DNA of 52,302 nucleotides from Abyssibius sp040880065 (GCA_040880065.1 JBBDJE010000004.1:1-52302); one strand, 5' to 3'; positions 1-8,901 are shown, numbered from the stretch's first letter. A program made the numbers and translations. Notes: generated by a model not told the origin, from the sequence alone.

Positions 1-705
1 ATCAATAAAGCCGGCATCGGCCAGCCGCCGGGTTGTGGGCCAGGCGACAGCCAGCGGGTGCAGCCCGGCATCAGCCGTGGCTTGTGTCCAGTCCAGAACC
101 GAAGGCTCGCTGAAATCGCCGGTGATGATGATAATCGCATCGCCCGGCTTGGTGAAATCGGCAAATAGCAGGTCCAGCGCCGGGCTACGGGTGCGCGTGG
201 CCCAGTCGATGAGTTCGGGCGCGGTATTTACAAAAGGCGCCGGGCCATATTCGATTCCCAGCGCTTGATAGGGCTGGTAGGGCTCGTCATCGAGCTGGAT
301 GTTGAACAGCCACACTTCGGTGCCGTTCACATCAATCTGCACGCCAAGGTCGTTGTTGCTATGCCCGATAATAGGGTAGCGGCTGATCACGGCATTGGAC
401 CATAGCGCCACGTTTTCCTGCGTTTGCTCGTAATAGTAGTAGCCGAGTTCCGCAGCCAGCACAGCGGCGGCCGAAGCGCCATCGGCGGGGCAATATTCGG
501 CCTCGCAAATCTCGCTTTGCAGCCGGGTTTGCTGCAGCCCGATAATATCGGCATCCATCGCGCGGATCACTGCCAGCGTTTCATCGACGGGTTTGCCATC
601 GCTCGCACCGCCGCCAAAGATGTTGAAAGACATGATGCTAAGCGTTTCCGCGTGCAGCGGGGCTGAGAAGGTTAACAATGCAAGACCAAGCAAAGAGTGC
701 CGCAT
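1..705 (-). CDS. Secreted EEP-family (endonuclease/exonuclease/phosphatase) protein, 3' end cut by the window
   Basis: The gene reads right to left from ATG at 705 and runs off the window edge after 235 codons, so its C-terminus is missing. A GGAG ribosome site lies 8 nt before the ATG. Residues 1-19 form a signal peptide ending in LHA, so the protein is probably exported. The EEP pattern follows: SFNIFGGG near residue 30, IIGLQQTR near 59, SRYPI near 110, FNIQLDDEPYQPYQ near 137 and ITGDFSEPS near 199. In active EEP enzymes these blocks usually read LQE, NxHL and GDFN. Here Glu is Gln59, His is Gln137 and Asn is Ser199, while Asp197 is kept. Fold assignment is fairly safe. Activity is doubtful and the substrate is unknown. 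Confidence 0.8.
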   Translation of the reverse strand, partial: MRHSLLGLALLTFSAPLHAETLSIMSFNIFGGGASDGKPVDETLAVIRAMDADIIGLQQTRLQSEICEAEYCPADGASAAAVLAAELGYYYYEQTQENVALWSNAVISRYPIIGHSNNDLGVQIDVNGTEVWLFNIQLDDEPYQPYQALGIEYGPAPFVNTAPELIDWATRTRSPALDLLFADFTKPGDAIIIITGDFSEPSVLDWTQATADAGLHPLAVAWPTTRRLADAGFID

Positions 706-1148
706 ATTTCAGGCTCCAGATATCAGTTTCGGGCAAAACCTAACACGAAATTTGAACCGCACACGGAAATTTTGCAGCTTTTTGCGTATGGCACGCTGTG
801 GGGGCAAAAATTTGTTCACAACATCTGGTGGGTGGCAGCACGCGCACCGCAATACCTGCCATTGCCCATGTTTTTTACGTTAAGTGGGGCAAATTGTCAT
901 TGATTTCCATGAAATGTTGCGTTACTCCAAACCTATCAAGAGGTTCGGGTAGCGACATAAGGCCAAAGGCCAATAACCAGAGCAGGTTTCATACAGGCCC
1001 CGCATTTCTTGAGATGAGATCCGACGCGACGTGAGCAGACACGCAAGTGGCGCGCAGTCGGGCAGGGCCCGAACGGGACAGTCGGCGGATCGTGGTAGCA
1101 GTCACGATCCGCCGTTTCCGTTTTGGGGCGGTAACAGGAGCATGAGAC
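706..1148. other. Non-coding leader between the EEP gene and mraZ
   Basis: This 443-bp gap lies between divergent genes and must hold the promoters for both the EEP gene and the dcw cluster. I found no convincing open frame and no clear -35/-10 pair. Two hairpins sit at its right end (listed separately). GTGGG motifs occur at 798, 828 and 884 but lack the regular 10-bp spacing of known MraZ boxes. Confidence 0.5.
1058..1113 (+). promoter_or_regulatory. Two consecutive hairpins in the mraZ 5' leader
   Basis: The first hairpin pairs TCGGGC (1058-1063) with GCCCGA (1067-1072) over a 3-nt loop. The second pairs GGCGGATCGTG (1084-1094) with CACGATCCGCC (1103-1113), a perfect 11-bp stem with an 8-nt loop. 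It ends 35 nt before the mraZ start. The following GTTTCCGTTTT is only weakly T-rich, so this could be a leaky terminator, an attenuator or an RNA-stabilising element. Confidence 0.5.
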
Positions 1149-1643
1149 GTGGAGCTACGTTTCAGAGGCGAGTCAGTCCACAGGGTGGACGCCAAGGGCC
1201 GTGTTTCGGTCCCGGCGTCCTTTCGGCGCGTGCTTGAACTTGGCGATCCTGATTGGGTTGAGGGCAGCAACCCCAGCTTTGTGCTGATCTACGGGCTGGA
1301 TGGCACCGTTTGCCTCAATGGCTATACCAAACGCGAGGCCGACAGGCTTGGCGAAAAAATCGCCAGCCTGCCCTATGGCACCATGCGCAAGCGGATGGAG
1401 CGGCGGTTGATGACGCAATCGGCTTACCTCACGCTTGATGACAATGGCCGTTTTGTGCTGAGCCAGGCGCTGCGCGAACAGTTTGGCATTACCGACGAGG
1501 CGAAATTCGCCGGCATGAACGAGAAATTCGAAATCTGGACACCCGAAGCCTTCGAGGCTGATCAGGCCTTGCTGGATGCCGAGGATGATGCCCCCGGCAT
1601 TAATCTGCTCGAGGCGTTGAACGCGCCGCGGCAGGGGATTTAG
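1149..1643 (+). CDS. mraZ: Transcriptional regulator MraZ
   Basis: First gene of the dcw cluster. MraZ is a DNA-binding protein that forms ring-shaped oligomers and usually represses its own operon. The 164-residue product has the two AbrB-like halves with the DxxxR hallmarks, DAKGRVSVPASFRR near residue 15 and DDNGRFVLSQALREQ near 97. The start is GTG at 1149 with AGGAG 8 nt upstream. No ATG fits both the conserved N-terminus and the ribosome site. The next gene begins 2 nt after the stop. Confidence 0.95.
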   Translation: MELRFRGESVHRVDAKGRVSVPASFRRVLELGDPDWVEGSNPSFVLIYGLDGTVCLNGYTKREADRLGEKIASLPYGTMRKRMERRLMTQSAYLTLDDNGRFVLSQALREQFGITDEAKFAGMNEKFEIWTPEAFEADQALLDAEDDAPGINLLEALNAPRQGI

Positions 1644-1645
1644 CC

Positions 1646-2641
1646 ATGTCGGCGCCAGCACATGTGCCGGTGCTGCTGGCCCCGCTTTTGGCGCAGGTTG
1701 CGCCTGTTGGCGGCGTTTGGCTTGATGGCACCTTTGGTGCGGGCGGCTATAGCGCCGGGTTGATTGCGGCGGGTGCTGAACACGTTATTGGCGTTGATCG
1801 TGACCCTGACGCGCGCAAAGCCGGCGATGCGCTGGCCGCTGCCAACCCCGGAAAATTCAGCTTTGTTGCGGGCGAGTTTGGCGATCTTGCCGAAATTGCC
1901 GCCGACCTTGGCCATAGCACGCTGGCCGGCATTGTGCTTGATATCGGCGTATCATCAATGCAGATCGACCAGGCCGCGCGCGGGTTTTCCTTCGCCAAAC
2001 CCGGCCCGCTCGATATGCGCATGGCGCAATCCGGCCCTTCGGCGGCCGATCTTGTGAATACCGCTCCCGAATCCGCGCTTGCCGATATTCTTTTTCAGTT
2101 TGGTGAAGAACGTGCCAGCCGCCGCATTGCGCATGCAATTGTTGAAGCGCGCGCCGATGCGCCCATTACCACCACCGAAGCTTTGGCCGAAATTGTTTCC
2201 AAATGCCTGCCGCGCCCCAAAAAGGGCCAGATTCACCCTGCAACGCGCAGCTTTCAGGCCTTGCGCATTGCTGTGAATGATGAGCTTGGCCAACTGGCAA
2301 AGGGGCTGGAGGCGGCGGAAGCCACGCTCGCCCCAGGTGGTTTGCTGGCTGTGGTGACGTTTCATTCGCTGGAAGACCGCATGGTCAAGCGCTTCATGGC
2401 CGGTGGCGCAGATGATGGCACCAAGGTCAACCGCTACGCCCCGGCTGGCCAGCAAACCGCCCTGCGCTGGGACAGAGTGACCCGCAAAGCCGTAACCGCC
2501 GATGAGGATGAATGCGCTGCCAACCCGCGCGCGCGCTCGGCCCGTTTGCGCGTGGCACGCCGGCTTGAGGGTGAAGCCAGGCCGGTTGATGCCCGCGCGC
2601 TGGGTGCGCCGCGTTTTGATGTTGCGGGGGTTCTGGCATGA
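1646..2641 (+). CDS. rsmH: 16S rRNA (cytosine(1402)-N(4))-methyltransferase RsmH (MraW)
   Basis: S-adenosylmethionine-dependent enzyme that methylates N4 of C1402 in the 16S rRNA decoding centre. The 331-residue length fits the family. Motif I is LDGTFGAGGYS (residues 26-36), followed by an acidic residue in IGVDRDPDA and the conserved VLDIGVSSMQ around Asp100. KKGQIHPATRSFQALRIAVN and VVTFHSLEDRMVKRFM further on are typical of RsmH. The gene sits 2 nt after mraZ, and its TGA overlaps the ftsL ATG in an ATGA junction, so it is co-transcribed and probably translationally coupled. Confidence 0.96.
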   Translation: MSAPAHVPVLLAPLLAQVAPVGGVWLDGTFGAGGYSAGLIAAGAEHVIGVDRDPDARKAGDALAAANPGKFSFVAGEFGDLAEIAADLGHSTLAGIVLDIGVSSMQIDQAARGFSFAKPGPLDMRMAQSGPSAADLVNTAPESALADILFQFGEERASRRIAHAIVEARADAPITTTEALAEIVSKCLPRPKKGQIHPATRSFQALRIAVNDELGQLAKGLEAAEATLAPGGLLAVVTFHSLEDRMVKRFMAGGADDGTKVNRYAPAGQQTALRWDRVTRKAVTADEDECAANPRARSARLRVARRLEGEARPVDARALGAPRFDVAGVLA

Positions 2642-3012
2642 AAAGCGTTCTTTACCTTTGTGCGCTGGCGCTGGTGCTGATCTTTGCAACATGGGCCTAT
2701 CAGGTGAACTACCGCACGAAATCTGAAATGGACCATGTAAGCCAGTTGCAGCGCGAAATTGCGCATGAGCGTCAAATCCTTGCCGTGCTGCGCGCCGAAT
2801 GGGCCTATCTGAACCGCCCCGAGCGGTTGCGCGCTCTGGTGGAAATGAACTTCGCCGATTTGCGCCTGATGCCACTGCATGCCGATCATTTCGCAAAAAT
2901 CAGCGATGTTGCCATGCCGCGCCCGCCAATGCCCGATGATATAGACGGGCTGATCAGCGGGCTGGTTGATACCGCCGCGCGTGAGGCCGAAGAGAGCGAG
3001 GGCCAGCCATGA
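2638..3012 (+). CDS. ftsL: Cell division protein FtsL
   Basis: Small bitopic membrane protein of the divisome, expected to work with FtsB and FtsQ at the septum. The 124 residues have a short cytoplasmic start, a membrane span at about residues 4-22, and then a helical, coiled-coil-like segment (QLQREIAHERQILAVLRAEW). The motif LNRPERLRAL is the usual FtsL signature. It overlaps both neighbours by 4 nt (ATGA), between rsmH and ftsI as in most dcw clusters. Sequence conservation in this family is low, so position is part of the evidence. Confidence 0.9.
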   Translation: MKSVLYLCALALVLIFATWAYQVNYRTKSEMDHVSQLQREIAHERQILAVLRAEWAYLNRPERLRALVEMNFADLRLMPLHADHFAKISDVAMPRPPMPDDIDGLISGLVDTAAREAEESEGQP

Positions 3013-4787
3013 TCCGCCGTCCGCTTCGCCCGCTTGCCCGCATTTTGCGCGCCCGCCTGACCGGCGAAGACCCCGACAAGATCGAGGCCGAAGCCCGCGC
3101 TGCCCGCATGCGCAGCCTGCGCGCCGCCGAAAAACGCCGCGCCGAGTTGCGCCTTTGGCTGCTTGCTGCGGTGTTTCTGGCGGCATTTGCCAGCGTGGGC
3201 GGCAAAATGTTCATGCTGGCCACAACCGAGGCTGTCGAGCCTGTGGCCAGTGTCAACACTTCGCCCATTGTCAACCAGCGTGCCGATATCGTGGATCGTA
3301 ATGGCGCGATACTGGCCACCAACCTTGTCACCGCCTCGCTATACGCCAACCCGCAAGACATGATAGACCGCGTGGCGGCTGCCGAAGGCCTGGCGCAGAT
3401 ATTCCCCGACCTCAGCGCTGCTGACCTGCTGCGCCAGTTTTCCGGCACGCGCAAGTTTATCTGGGTGCGGCGCAAAATGTCGCCCGAGCAGCAGCAGGCG
3501 GTTTATGACCTTGGCGAGCCGGGCTTGCAGTTTGGCCCACGCGAATTGCGCCTTTACCCCAATGGTGCCTTTGCCGCGCATATTCTGGGGGGCACAAGTT
3601 TCGGGCGCGAGGGTGTGCATGCTGCCGAAGTGATCGGCACGGCGGGCGTGGAACTGGCCTTTGATACCTATTTGCGCGACCCCGCCAATGAAGGTGCGCC
3701 GCTGCGCCTGTCGCTTGACATGCCGGTGCAATCGGCGCTGGAACAGGTGCTGGCGGGTGGCATGGCGCTCATGAATGCGCGCGCCGCCTCTGCGGTGTTG
3801 ATGGAGGCCGATACCGGCCGCATTGTCGCCATGGCCAGCCTGCCGGATTTTGACCCGAACCACCGCCCGCTGCCGCCAAGTTCGGGCGACCCTGCCGATA
3901 GCCCGCTGTTCAACCGCGCTGCACAAGGGCGCTACGAGCTCGGCTCGACCTTCAAGATTTTTACCGCCGCTCAGGCGATGGAAAGCGGCTTTGCCACACC
4001 TGAAACGATCATCGACACATCCGGCCCGCTGTCATGGGGGCGGTTCCGTATTCGCGATTTTCGCAACTATGGCCCGCGCCTGAGCCTGATGGATGTAATG
4101 GTGCATTCATCGAATATCGGCACGGCGCGGCTGGCCGCAGCTATGGGCACCGAGGCGCAGCAGGGCTTTTTTGGCGCGCTTGGCATGCTTGAGCCGCTTA
4201 CACTTGAACTGCCCGAATCCGTAAGCTCCAACCCGTCCACCCCCGCGCGCTGGTCCGAGCTGTCAACCATGACGATCTCCTATGGCCACGGGCTGGCGGC
4301 CACGCCGGTGCATCTGGCTGCCGCCTATGCGAGCCTTGTAAACGGCGGCTTGCGGGTGCGCCCGAGCCTGCTCATGAACAGCCCCGTGCCAAGCGAAGCC
4401 GATCGCATCGTCTCGCCACAAACCTCGGCCAACATTCGCGAAATGCTGCGCGCGGTGGTTGTGCGCGGCACGGCCTCACTGGGCGAGGTCGAGGGTTACG
4501 AGGTTGGCGGAAAGACCGGAACCGCCGATAAACCAAACCCGCAGGGCGGCTACTATGAAGACCGTGTGATTGCCACTTTCGCTGGCGCCTTTCCTATGTC
4601 AAACCCGCGCTATGTGCTGATTGTCACGCTGGATGAACCGGTCGATACAACCGGAACCGAGCCGCGCCGCACGGCGGGCTGGACATCTGTGCCGGTTGGC
4701 GCCGAGATCATTCGCCGGATCGCACCGCTATTGGGGATGCGTCCTAACCGTACCGAACTGGCGCCTGTCGTGATGGCGTCGCAATAG
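3009..4787 (+). CDS. ftsI: Septal peptidoglycan transpeptidase FtsI (PBP3)
   Basis: Class B penicillin-binding protein that crosslinks septal peptidoglycan in the periplasm. The 592 residues comprise a basic cytoplasmic stretch, a membrane anchor at about 48-70, a dimerisation region starting near NQRADIVDRNG, and the transpeptidase domain. The three active-site motifs are present: SxxK at Ser313-Lys316 (GSTFKIF), SSN at 367-369 (HSSNIG) and KTGT at Lys502 (GGKTGTAD). The start overlaps the ftsL stop (ATGA). An 11-nt gap separates it from murE. Confidence 0.96.
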   Translation: MIRRPLRPLARILRARLTGEDPDKIEAEARAARMRSLRAAEKRRAELRLWLLAAVFLAAFASVGGKMFMLATTEAVEPVASVNTSPIVNQRADIVDRNGAILATNLVTASLYANPQDMIDRVAAAEGLAQIFPDLSAADLLRQFSGTRKFIWVRRKMSPEQQQAVYDLGEPGLQFGPRELRLYPNGAFAAHILGGTSFGREGVHAAEVIGTAGVELAFDTYLRDPANEGAPLRLSLDMPVQSALEQVLAGGMALMNARAASAVLMEADTGRIVAMASLPDFDPNHRPLPPSSGDPADSPLFNRAAQGRYELGSTFKIFTAAQAMESGFATPETIIDTSGPLSWGRFRIRDFRNYGPRLSLMDVMVHSSNIGTARLAAAMGTEAQQGFFGALGMLEPLTLELPESVSSNPSTPARWSELSTMTISYGHGLAATPVHLAAAYASLVNGGLRVRPSLLMNSPVPSEADRIVSPQTSANIREMLRAVVVRGTASLGEVEGYEVGGKTGTADKPNPQGGYYEDRVIATFAGAFPMSNPRYVLIVTLDEPVDTTGTEPRRTAGWTSVPVGAEIIRRIAPLLGMRPNRTELAPVVMASQ

Positions 4788-4798
4788 AACGTGGCAAG

Positions 4799-6298
4799 AT
4801 GGACAGACCAACCCGGCCTTTAGCAGACCTTCAGCTTGGTGATATGGTCCACCCATTGGGCGACACTGCCAGCCTCGCGTTTAGTGGTATTTCGGTTGAC
4901 AGCCGCACCACAAAACCCGGCCATTTATTCGCAGCCATGCCCGGCACCAATGCGCATGGCGCTACATTTGCGAGCTTTGCGCTGCGTATGGGCGCTGTGG
5001 CGGTGCTGACCGATGCACAGGGCGTGGCGCTGCTCAATGAGGAGTTCGGCAGCCTGCCCGCGCCTGTTTTACTGGCCGACAACCCGCGCCGAGCACTGGC
5101 TGTAGCGGCTGCCAACTGGTTTGGGGCCCAGCCCGAAACGGTTGTCGCGGTCACCGGCACCAATGGCAAAACCTCGGTTGCAACCTTTGCGCGACAGTTG
5201 TTTGAGGCCCTTGGCGAGGCGGCGGTCAATTTTGGCACAACAGGGGTTGAAGGCGCGGTTATCGCTCCGCTTTTGCACACCACGCCCGAGCCGCTGACAT
5301 TGCACAAACTGCTGGCCGATCTTGCCGCGCAAGGCATTACGCATGCGGCGATGGAGGCTTCAAGCCACGGGCTTGCGCAAGAGCGGCTTGCCGCCGTGCA
5401 ACTGCACGCCGCCGCTTTTACCAACCTCACGCGCGACCATCTCGACTACCACCCCGATGTTGAAAGCTACTTCGCCGCCAAGGCGCTGCTGTTCAATCAG
5501 GTTTTGCCGCACGATGGCACCGCCGTGATCAATATGGATGACCCGTTTGGCGCGCGCATGGCCGAGGTGGCGGCCGGGCGCGGGCAGAAAATTATCCGCG
5601 TCGGGCGCGACCCTTCGGCCGATCTGCGCATCCGCGCCACGCGCTTTGATGCCGACGGTCAGGATTTGCGCTTTGACTGGCAGGGCGAAGGCCACGTTGT
5701 GCGGCTTGCGCTTATCGGCGGCTTTCAGGCGGGCAATGCTCTGCTTGCAGCCGGTTTGGCCATTGGCTGTGGGGCCAAGCCCGAGGCGGTATTCGCGGCA
5801 TTGCCCATGCTCGCCACTGTGCGCGGGCGCATGCAGCTTGCTGCCACGCGGCGCAACGGCGCCAAAGTGTTTGTCGACTACGCCCACACCCCCGACGCGC
5901 TGCAAACCGCGCTGACCGCGCTGCGCCCGCATGTGCTTGGGCGGATCATCGCGGTTTTTGGCGCAGGCGGTGATCGCGACCGTGGCAAGCGCCCCTTGAT
6001 GGGGGCCGCGGCTGCAAATTATGCCGATAGTGCCTATGTGACAGATGACAACCCCCGCACCGAAGAACCGGCCAGCATTCGTGCCGCCGTTATGGCCGGC
6101 TGCCCCGAGGGCATAGAAGTCGGCGACCGCGCCGAGGCGATTTTGCGCGCGATTGACGCCGCACAGCCGGGCGATGCCGTGCTGATTGCCGGAAAAGGCC
6201 ATGAAAGCGGGCAGATTGTTGGGCGTGATACCTTGCCCTTTGACGATGTCGAACAGGCGAGCATGGCGACCAAAGCGCTGGACGGGCTGGGCCTGTGA
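4799..6298 (+). CDS. murE: UDP-N-acetylmuramoyl-L-alanyl-D-glutamate--2,6-diaminopimelate ligase MurE
   Basis: Cytoplasmic Mur ligase adding the third stem-peptide residue with ATP. The 499-residue protein has the P-loop TGTNGKTS with Lys124, the EASSHGL motif, and DNPR at Asp417-Arg420. DNPR is the signature of meso-diaminopimelate specificity and separates this enzyme from lysine-adding MurE. ATG at 4799 has no strong ribosome site, but the N-terminus matches the family (SVDSRTTKPGHLFAAMPG). Its TGA overlaps the murF GTG in a GTGA junction. Confidence 0.95.
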   Translation: MDRPTRPLADLQLGDMVHPLGDTASLAFSGISVDSRTTKPGHLFAAMPGTNAHGATFASFALRMGAVAVLTDAQGVALLNEEFGSLPAPVLLADNPRRALAVAAANWFGAQPETVVAVTGTNGKTSVATFARQLFEALGEAAVNFGTTGVEGAVIAPLLHTTPEPLTLHKLLADLAAQGITHAAMEASSHGLAQERLAAVQLHAAAFTNLTRDHLDYHPDVESYFAAKALLFNQVLPHDGTAVINMDDPFGARMAEVAAGRGQKIIRVGRDPSADLRIRATRFDADGQDLRFDWQGEGHVVRLALIGGFQAGNALLAAGLAIGCGAKPEAVFAALPMLATVRGRMQLAATRRNGAKVFVDYAHTPDALQTALTALRPHVLGRIIAVFGAGGDRDRGKRPLMGAAAANYADSAYVTDDNPRTEEPASIRAAVMAGCPEGIEVGDRAEAILRAIDAAQPGDAVLIAGKGHESGQIVGRDTLPFDDVEQASMATKALDGLGL

Positions 6299-7737
6299 GC
6301 AGGCTCTGGACCGGTTCTGAACTGGCAAAGGCCACGGGTGCGGCGGTGTCTGTCGACGGTGTCGATGGCATTTCGATTGATACGCGTAGCCTGAAGCCGG
6401 GCGACTTGTTCGTTGCTTTGCAAGACCAGCGCGACGGGCATGACTTTGTGGCACATGCGCTGCAAGGCGGCGCGGCGGCAGCGCTTGTGGCGCGTGACCT
6501 TCCCGGCGTTGCGCGCGAAAAGCTGATCATCGTGGCCAACCCGTTGGCGGCGCTTGGCCAGTTGGCGGCTGCAGCGCGTGCGCGTTCAGCCGCCAAGGTT
6601 GTTGCGGTGACAGGTTCGGTCGGCAAAACCGGCACAAAGGACATGCTGCGCATTATTTTTGCAGATCAGGGCCGCGTTCATGCGGCTGAAAAAAGCTATA
6701 ACAACCATTGGGGCGTGCCGCTGACATTGGCGCGCATGCCGCGTGATACCGAATTTGCAGTGATCGAGCTTGGAATGAACCACCCCGGCGAAATTGCCCC
6801 GCTTGCCCGCCTTGCCCGCCCGCATGTCGCGCTGATCACCACGGTGGCGGCTGTGCATGCTGGCGCGTTTGAAACGCTGGAGGCGATTGCCGATGAAAAG
6901 GCTTCGATATTTGAGGGGCTGGAGAAAGGCGGCATCGCCGTTTTGCCAGCCGATAATGCTCATTTCGCCCGACTTTCAGCCAAAGCGCGGCAACATGCTG
7001 GCGACATCATCAGTTTTGGTGGCACCGATGGCGCCACATTCCGGCAGCTTGAAGCCCGTCCCGGCCCAACCGCCACGGTGATCAACGCACATAGTCCGGA
7101 TGGGCCATTCCTGTTCAAGCTCGGAGCACCTGGCCTGCACTTGGCCATGAACGCGCTTGGCGCTCTGGCCGCCGCCCATGCCGCGGGAGCCGATCTGGCG
7201 CGCGCGGCGCTGGCCTTGGCCATATGGCGCGCACCCGAGGGGCGCGGCGCGCGGCTTGGCATAGCACTCGGCCCGAGCGGCATGGACGGGCAAATCACCC
7301 TGATTGACGAAAGTTATAACGCCAACCCTTCAAGCATGGGTGCTGCGCTGGATGTGCTGACGCTCTGTCCGGTTGAAGACGGCATTGGCCGCGTTGCCGC
7401 CGGACGGCGCATAGCGATTTTGGGCGATATGCTGGAACTGGGGCAGGATGAACTTTCGCTGCACGCCGCACTTGCGCACCATGGCGCGCTTGAAAATATC
7501 ACCATTATCCACTGTGTCGGGCCGCGCATGCACGCGCTTTACAAAGCACTGCCCGGCAATAAGCGCGGCCAATGGTTCGAAAATGCGCAAGCCTGTGCAG
7601 CCAAAGCAGCCAAGCTGCTGGACGCGGGTGATGTTGTCATGGTCAAAGGATCACTTGGTGCGGCCATGCGCCATGTGGTTGACGCGATCAAAAATTTGGG
7701 CGAATGCAGCCCGCTGGACCAAAGCGAGGGGGCGTAA
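6295..7737 (+). CDS. murF: UDP-N-acetylmuramoyl-tripeptide--D-alanyl-D-alanine ligase MurF
   Basis: Cytoplasmic ATP-dependent ligase completing the UDP-MurNAc-pentapeptide by adding D-Ala-D-Ala. The 480 residues include the N-terminal SIDTRSLKPGDLFVAL block, P-loop TGSVGKTGTKD with Lys111, ELGMNHPGEI, and IDESYNANPSSM in the C-terminal half. It starts with GTG at 6295, overlapping the murE stop by 4 nt. Its TAA shares one base with the mraY ATG (TAATG). These overlaps support co-translation with murE and mraY. Confidence 0.95.
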   Translation: MSRLWTGSELAKATGAAVSVDGVDGISIDTRSLKPGDLFVALQDQRDGHDFVAHALQGGAAAALVARDLPGVAREKLIIVANPLAALGQLAAAARARSAAKVVAVTGSVGKTGTKDMLRIIFADQGRVHAAEKSYNNHWGVPLTLARMPRDTEFAVIELGMNHPGEIAPLARLARPHVALITTVAAVHAGAFETLEAIADEKASIFEGLEKGGIAVLPADNAHFARLSAKARQHAGDIISFGGTDGATFRQLEARPGPTATVINAHSPDGPFLFKLGAPGLHLAMNALGALAAAHAAGADLARAALALAIWRAPEGRGARLGIALGPSGMDGQITLIDESYNANPSSMGAALDVLTLCPVEDGIGRVAAGRRIAILGDMLELGQDELSLHAALAHHGALENITIIHCVGPRMHALYKALPGNKRGQWFENAQACAAKAAKLLDAGDVVMVKGSLGAAMRHVVDAIKNLGECSPLDQSEGA

Positions 7738-8822
7738 TGCTGTATTGGCTCAAAGATCTGTCGGACGGTGGGGATGTGTTCAACCTCTTCACCTATATCT
7801 CTTTTCGTGCAGGTGGTGCGTTTCTGACCGCGCTTGTCATCGGCTTTGTCTTTGGCCGCCCGATGATCAACTGGCTCAAAAAGAAACAGAAAATGGGCCA
7901 GCCCATTCGCGATGACGGCCCGCAAAGCCATATTCTGCAAAAGGCAGGCACGCCTACAATGGGCGGTGCGCTCATTTTGCTGGCATTGCTTGTGTCTACC
8001 ATTCTTTGGGCACGGCCCGATAATGGCTATATCTGGCTGGTGCTGTTTGTCACCGGGGCCTTTGGCCTTATCGGCTTTGCCGATGACTATGCCAAGGTCA
8101 CCAAACAGAACACGAAGGGCGTTTCCAGCAGGCTGCGCATTGGCATTGGCGCGCTCGTGGCGCTTATCGCGGGCATTTGGGCGATGTATCTGCACCCAGC
8201 CGAATTGTCGGGCTATCTGGCCTTTCCGGTTTTCAAAAACGCCTTGCTCTACATGGGCTATATCTTTGTGCCCTTCGCGATGCTCGTGATTGTAGGCGCC
8301 GCCAATGCCGTGAACATGACAGACGGCCTTGACGGGTTGGCCATTATGCCGGTGATGATTGCCGGCGGCTCGCTCGGTGTTATAGCCTATGTTGTTGGCC
8401 GCACCGACTTTACCGAATATCTTGAGGTGCATTATGTCGCCGGAACCTCGGAAATTGCCATTTTTGCTGCCGCGCTGATTGGCGCTGGGCTTGGCTTTCT
8501 TTGGTATAACGCGCCCCCTGCCGCCGTGTTTATGGGCGATACCGGCAGCCTTGCGCTTGGCGGCGCGCTTGGCGCGATTGCCGTGGCCACCAAGCACGAA
8601 ATCGTGCTGGCGATCATCGGCGGGCTGTTCGTGCTCGAGGCGATGTCGGTGATTATTCAGGTGTTATACTTCAAACGCACCGGCAAGCGTGTGTTTCTCA
8701 TGGCACCAATACATCACCATTTCGAGAAAAAGGGCTGGGGCGAGGCGCAGATTGTTATCCGCTTCTGGATCATCTCGGTTATTCTGGCGCTGATCGGGCT
8801 TGCAACGCTGAAACTGCGCTGA
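7737..8822 (+). CDS. mraY: Phospho-N-acetylmuramoyl-pentapeptide-transferase MraY
   Basis: Integral membrane enzyme that transfers phospho-MurNAc-pentapeptide to undecaprenyl phosphate, forming lipid I. The 361 residues have about ten hydrophobic spans and all family motifs: GTPTMGG near 75, FADDYAKV with Asp116/Asp117, NMTDGLDGLA, GDTGSLALGG and MAPIHHHFEKKGW. I chose ATG 7737, which overlaps the murF stop, because it gives the usual MLYWLKDL start. An in-frame codon at 7704 would add 11 atypical residues. A 79-bp spacer follows. Confidence 0.96.
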   Translation: MLYWLKDLSDGGDVFNLFTYISFRAGGAFLTALVIGFVFGRPMINWLKKKQKMGQPIRDDGPQSHILQKAGTPTMGGALILLALLVSTILWARPDNGYIWLVLFVTGAFGLIGFADDYAKVTKQNTKGVSSRLRIGIGALVALIAGIWAMYLHPAELSGYLAFPVFKNALLYMGYIFVPFAMLVIVGAANAVNMTDGLDGLAIMPVMIAGGSLGVIAYVVGRTDFTEYLEVHYVAGTSEIAIFAAALIGAGLGFLWYNAPPAAVFMGDTGSLALGGALGAIAVATKHEIVLAIIGGLFVLEAMSVIIQVLYFKRTGKRVFLMAPIHHHFEKKGWGEAQIVIRFWIISVILALIGLATLKLR

Positions 8823-8863
8823 CCAAAGCCGCATATGGTTGCCGGCGACGCGTGCAGAATGGC

Positions 8864-8883
8864 AACCGCCCTTCGGGGCGGTT
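8864..8883 (+). promoter_or_regulatory. UUCG-capped hairpin before murD
   Basis: AACCGCCC (8864-8871) pairs perfectly with GGGCGGTT (8876-8883) around a TTCG tetraloop, a very stable RNA fold. It lies in the only sizeable spacer of this part of the cluster, 5 nt before the murD ribosome site (AAGGA, 8889-8893). There is no T-tract, so it is not a classical terminator. mRNA stabilisation, processing or attenuation are possible. Confidence 0.6.
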
Positions 8884-8901
8884 GAATGAAGGAATGACGA
8901 A

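Noticed and set aside
798..890. GTGGG motifs at 798, 828 and 884 as MraZ boxes
   Set aside because: Known MraZ boxes are direct repeats at about 10-bp spacing. Here the gaps are 30 and 56 bp, with no intermediate repeats.
950..1148. RNase P RNA or another known structured RNA before mraZ
   Set aside because: None of the conserved RNase P core sequences are present; only two simple hairpins are visible.
1173..6465. Long minus-strand open frames opposite the dcw genes
   Set aside because: They lie antisense to clearly conserved genes, lack family motifs and ribosome sites, and reflect GC-rich codon bias.
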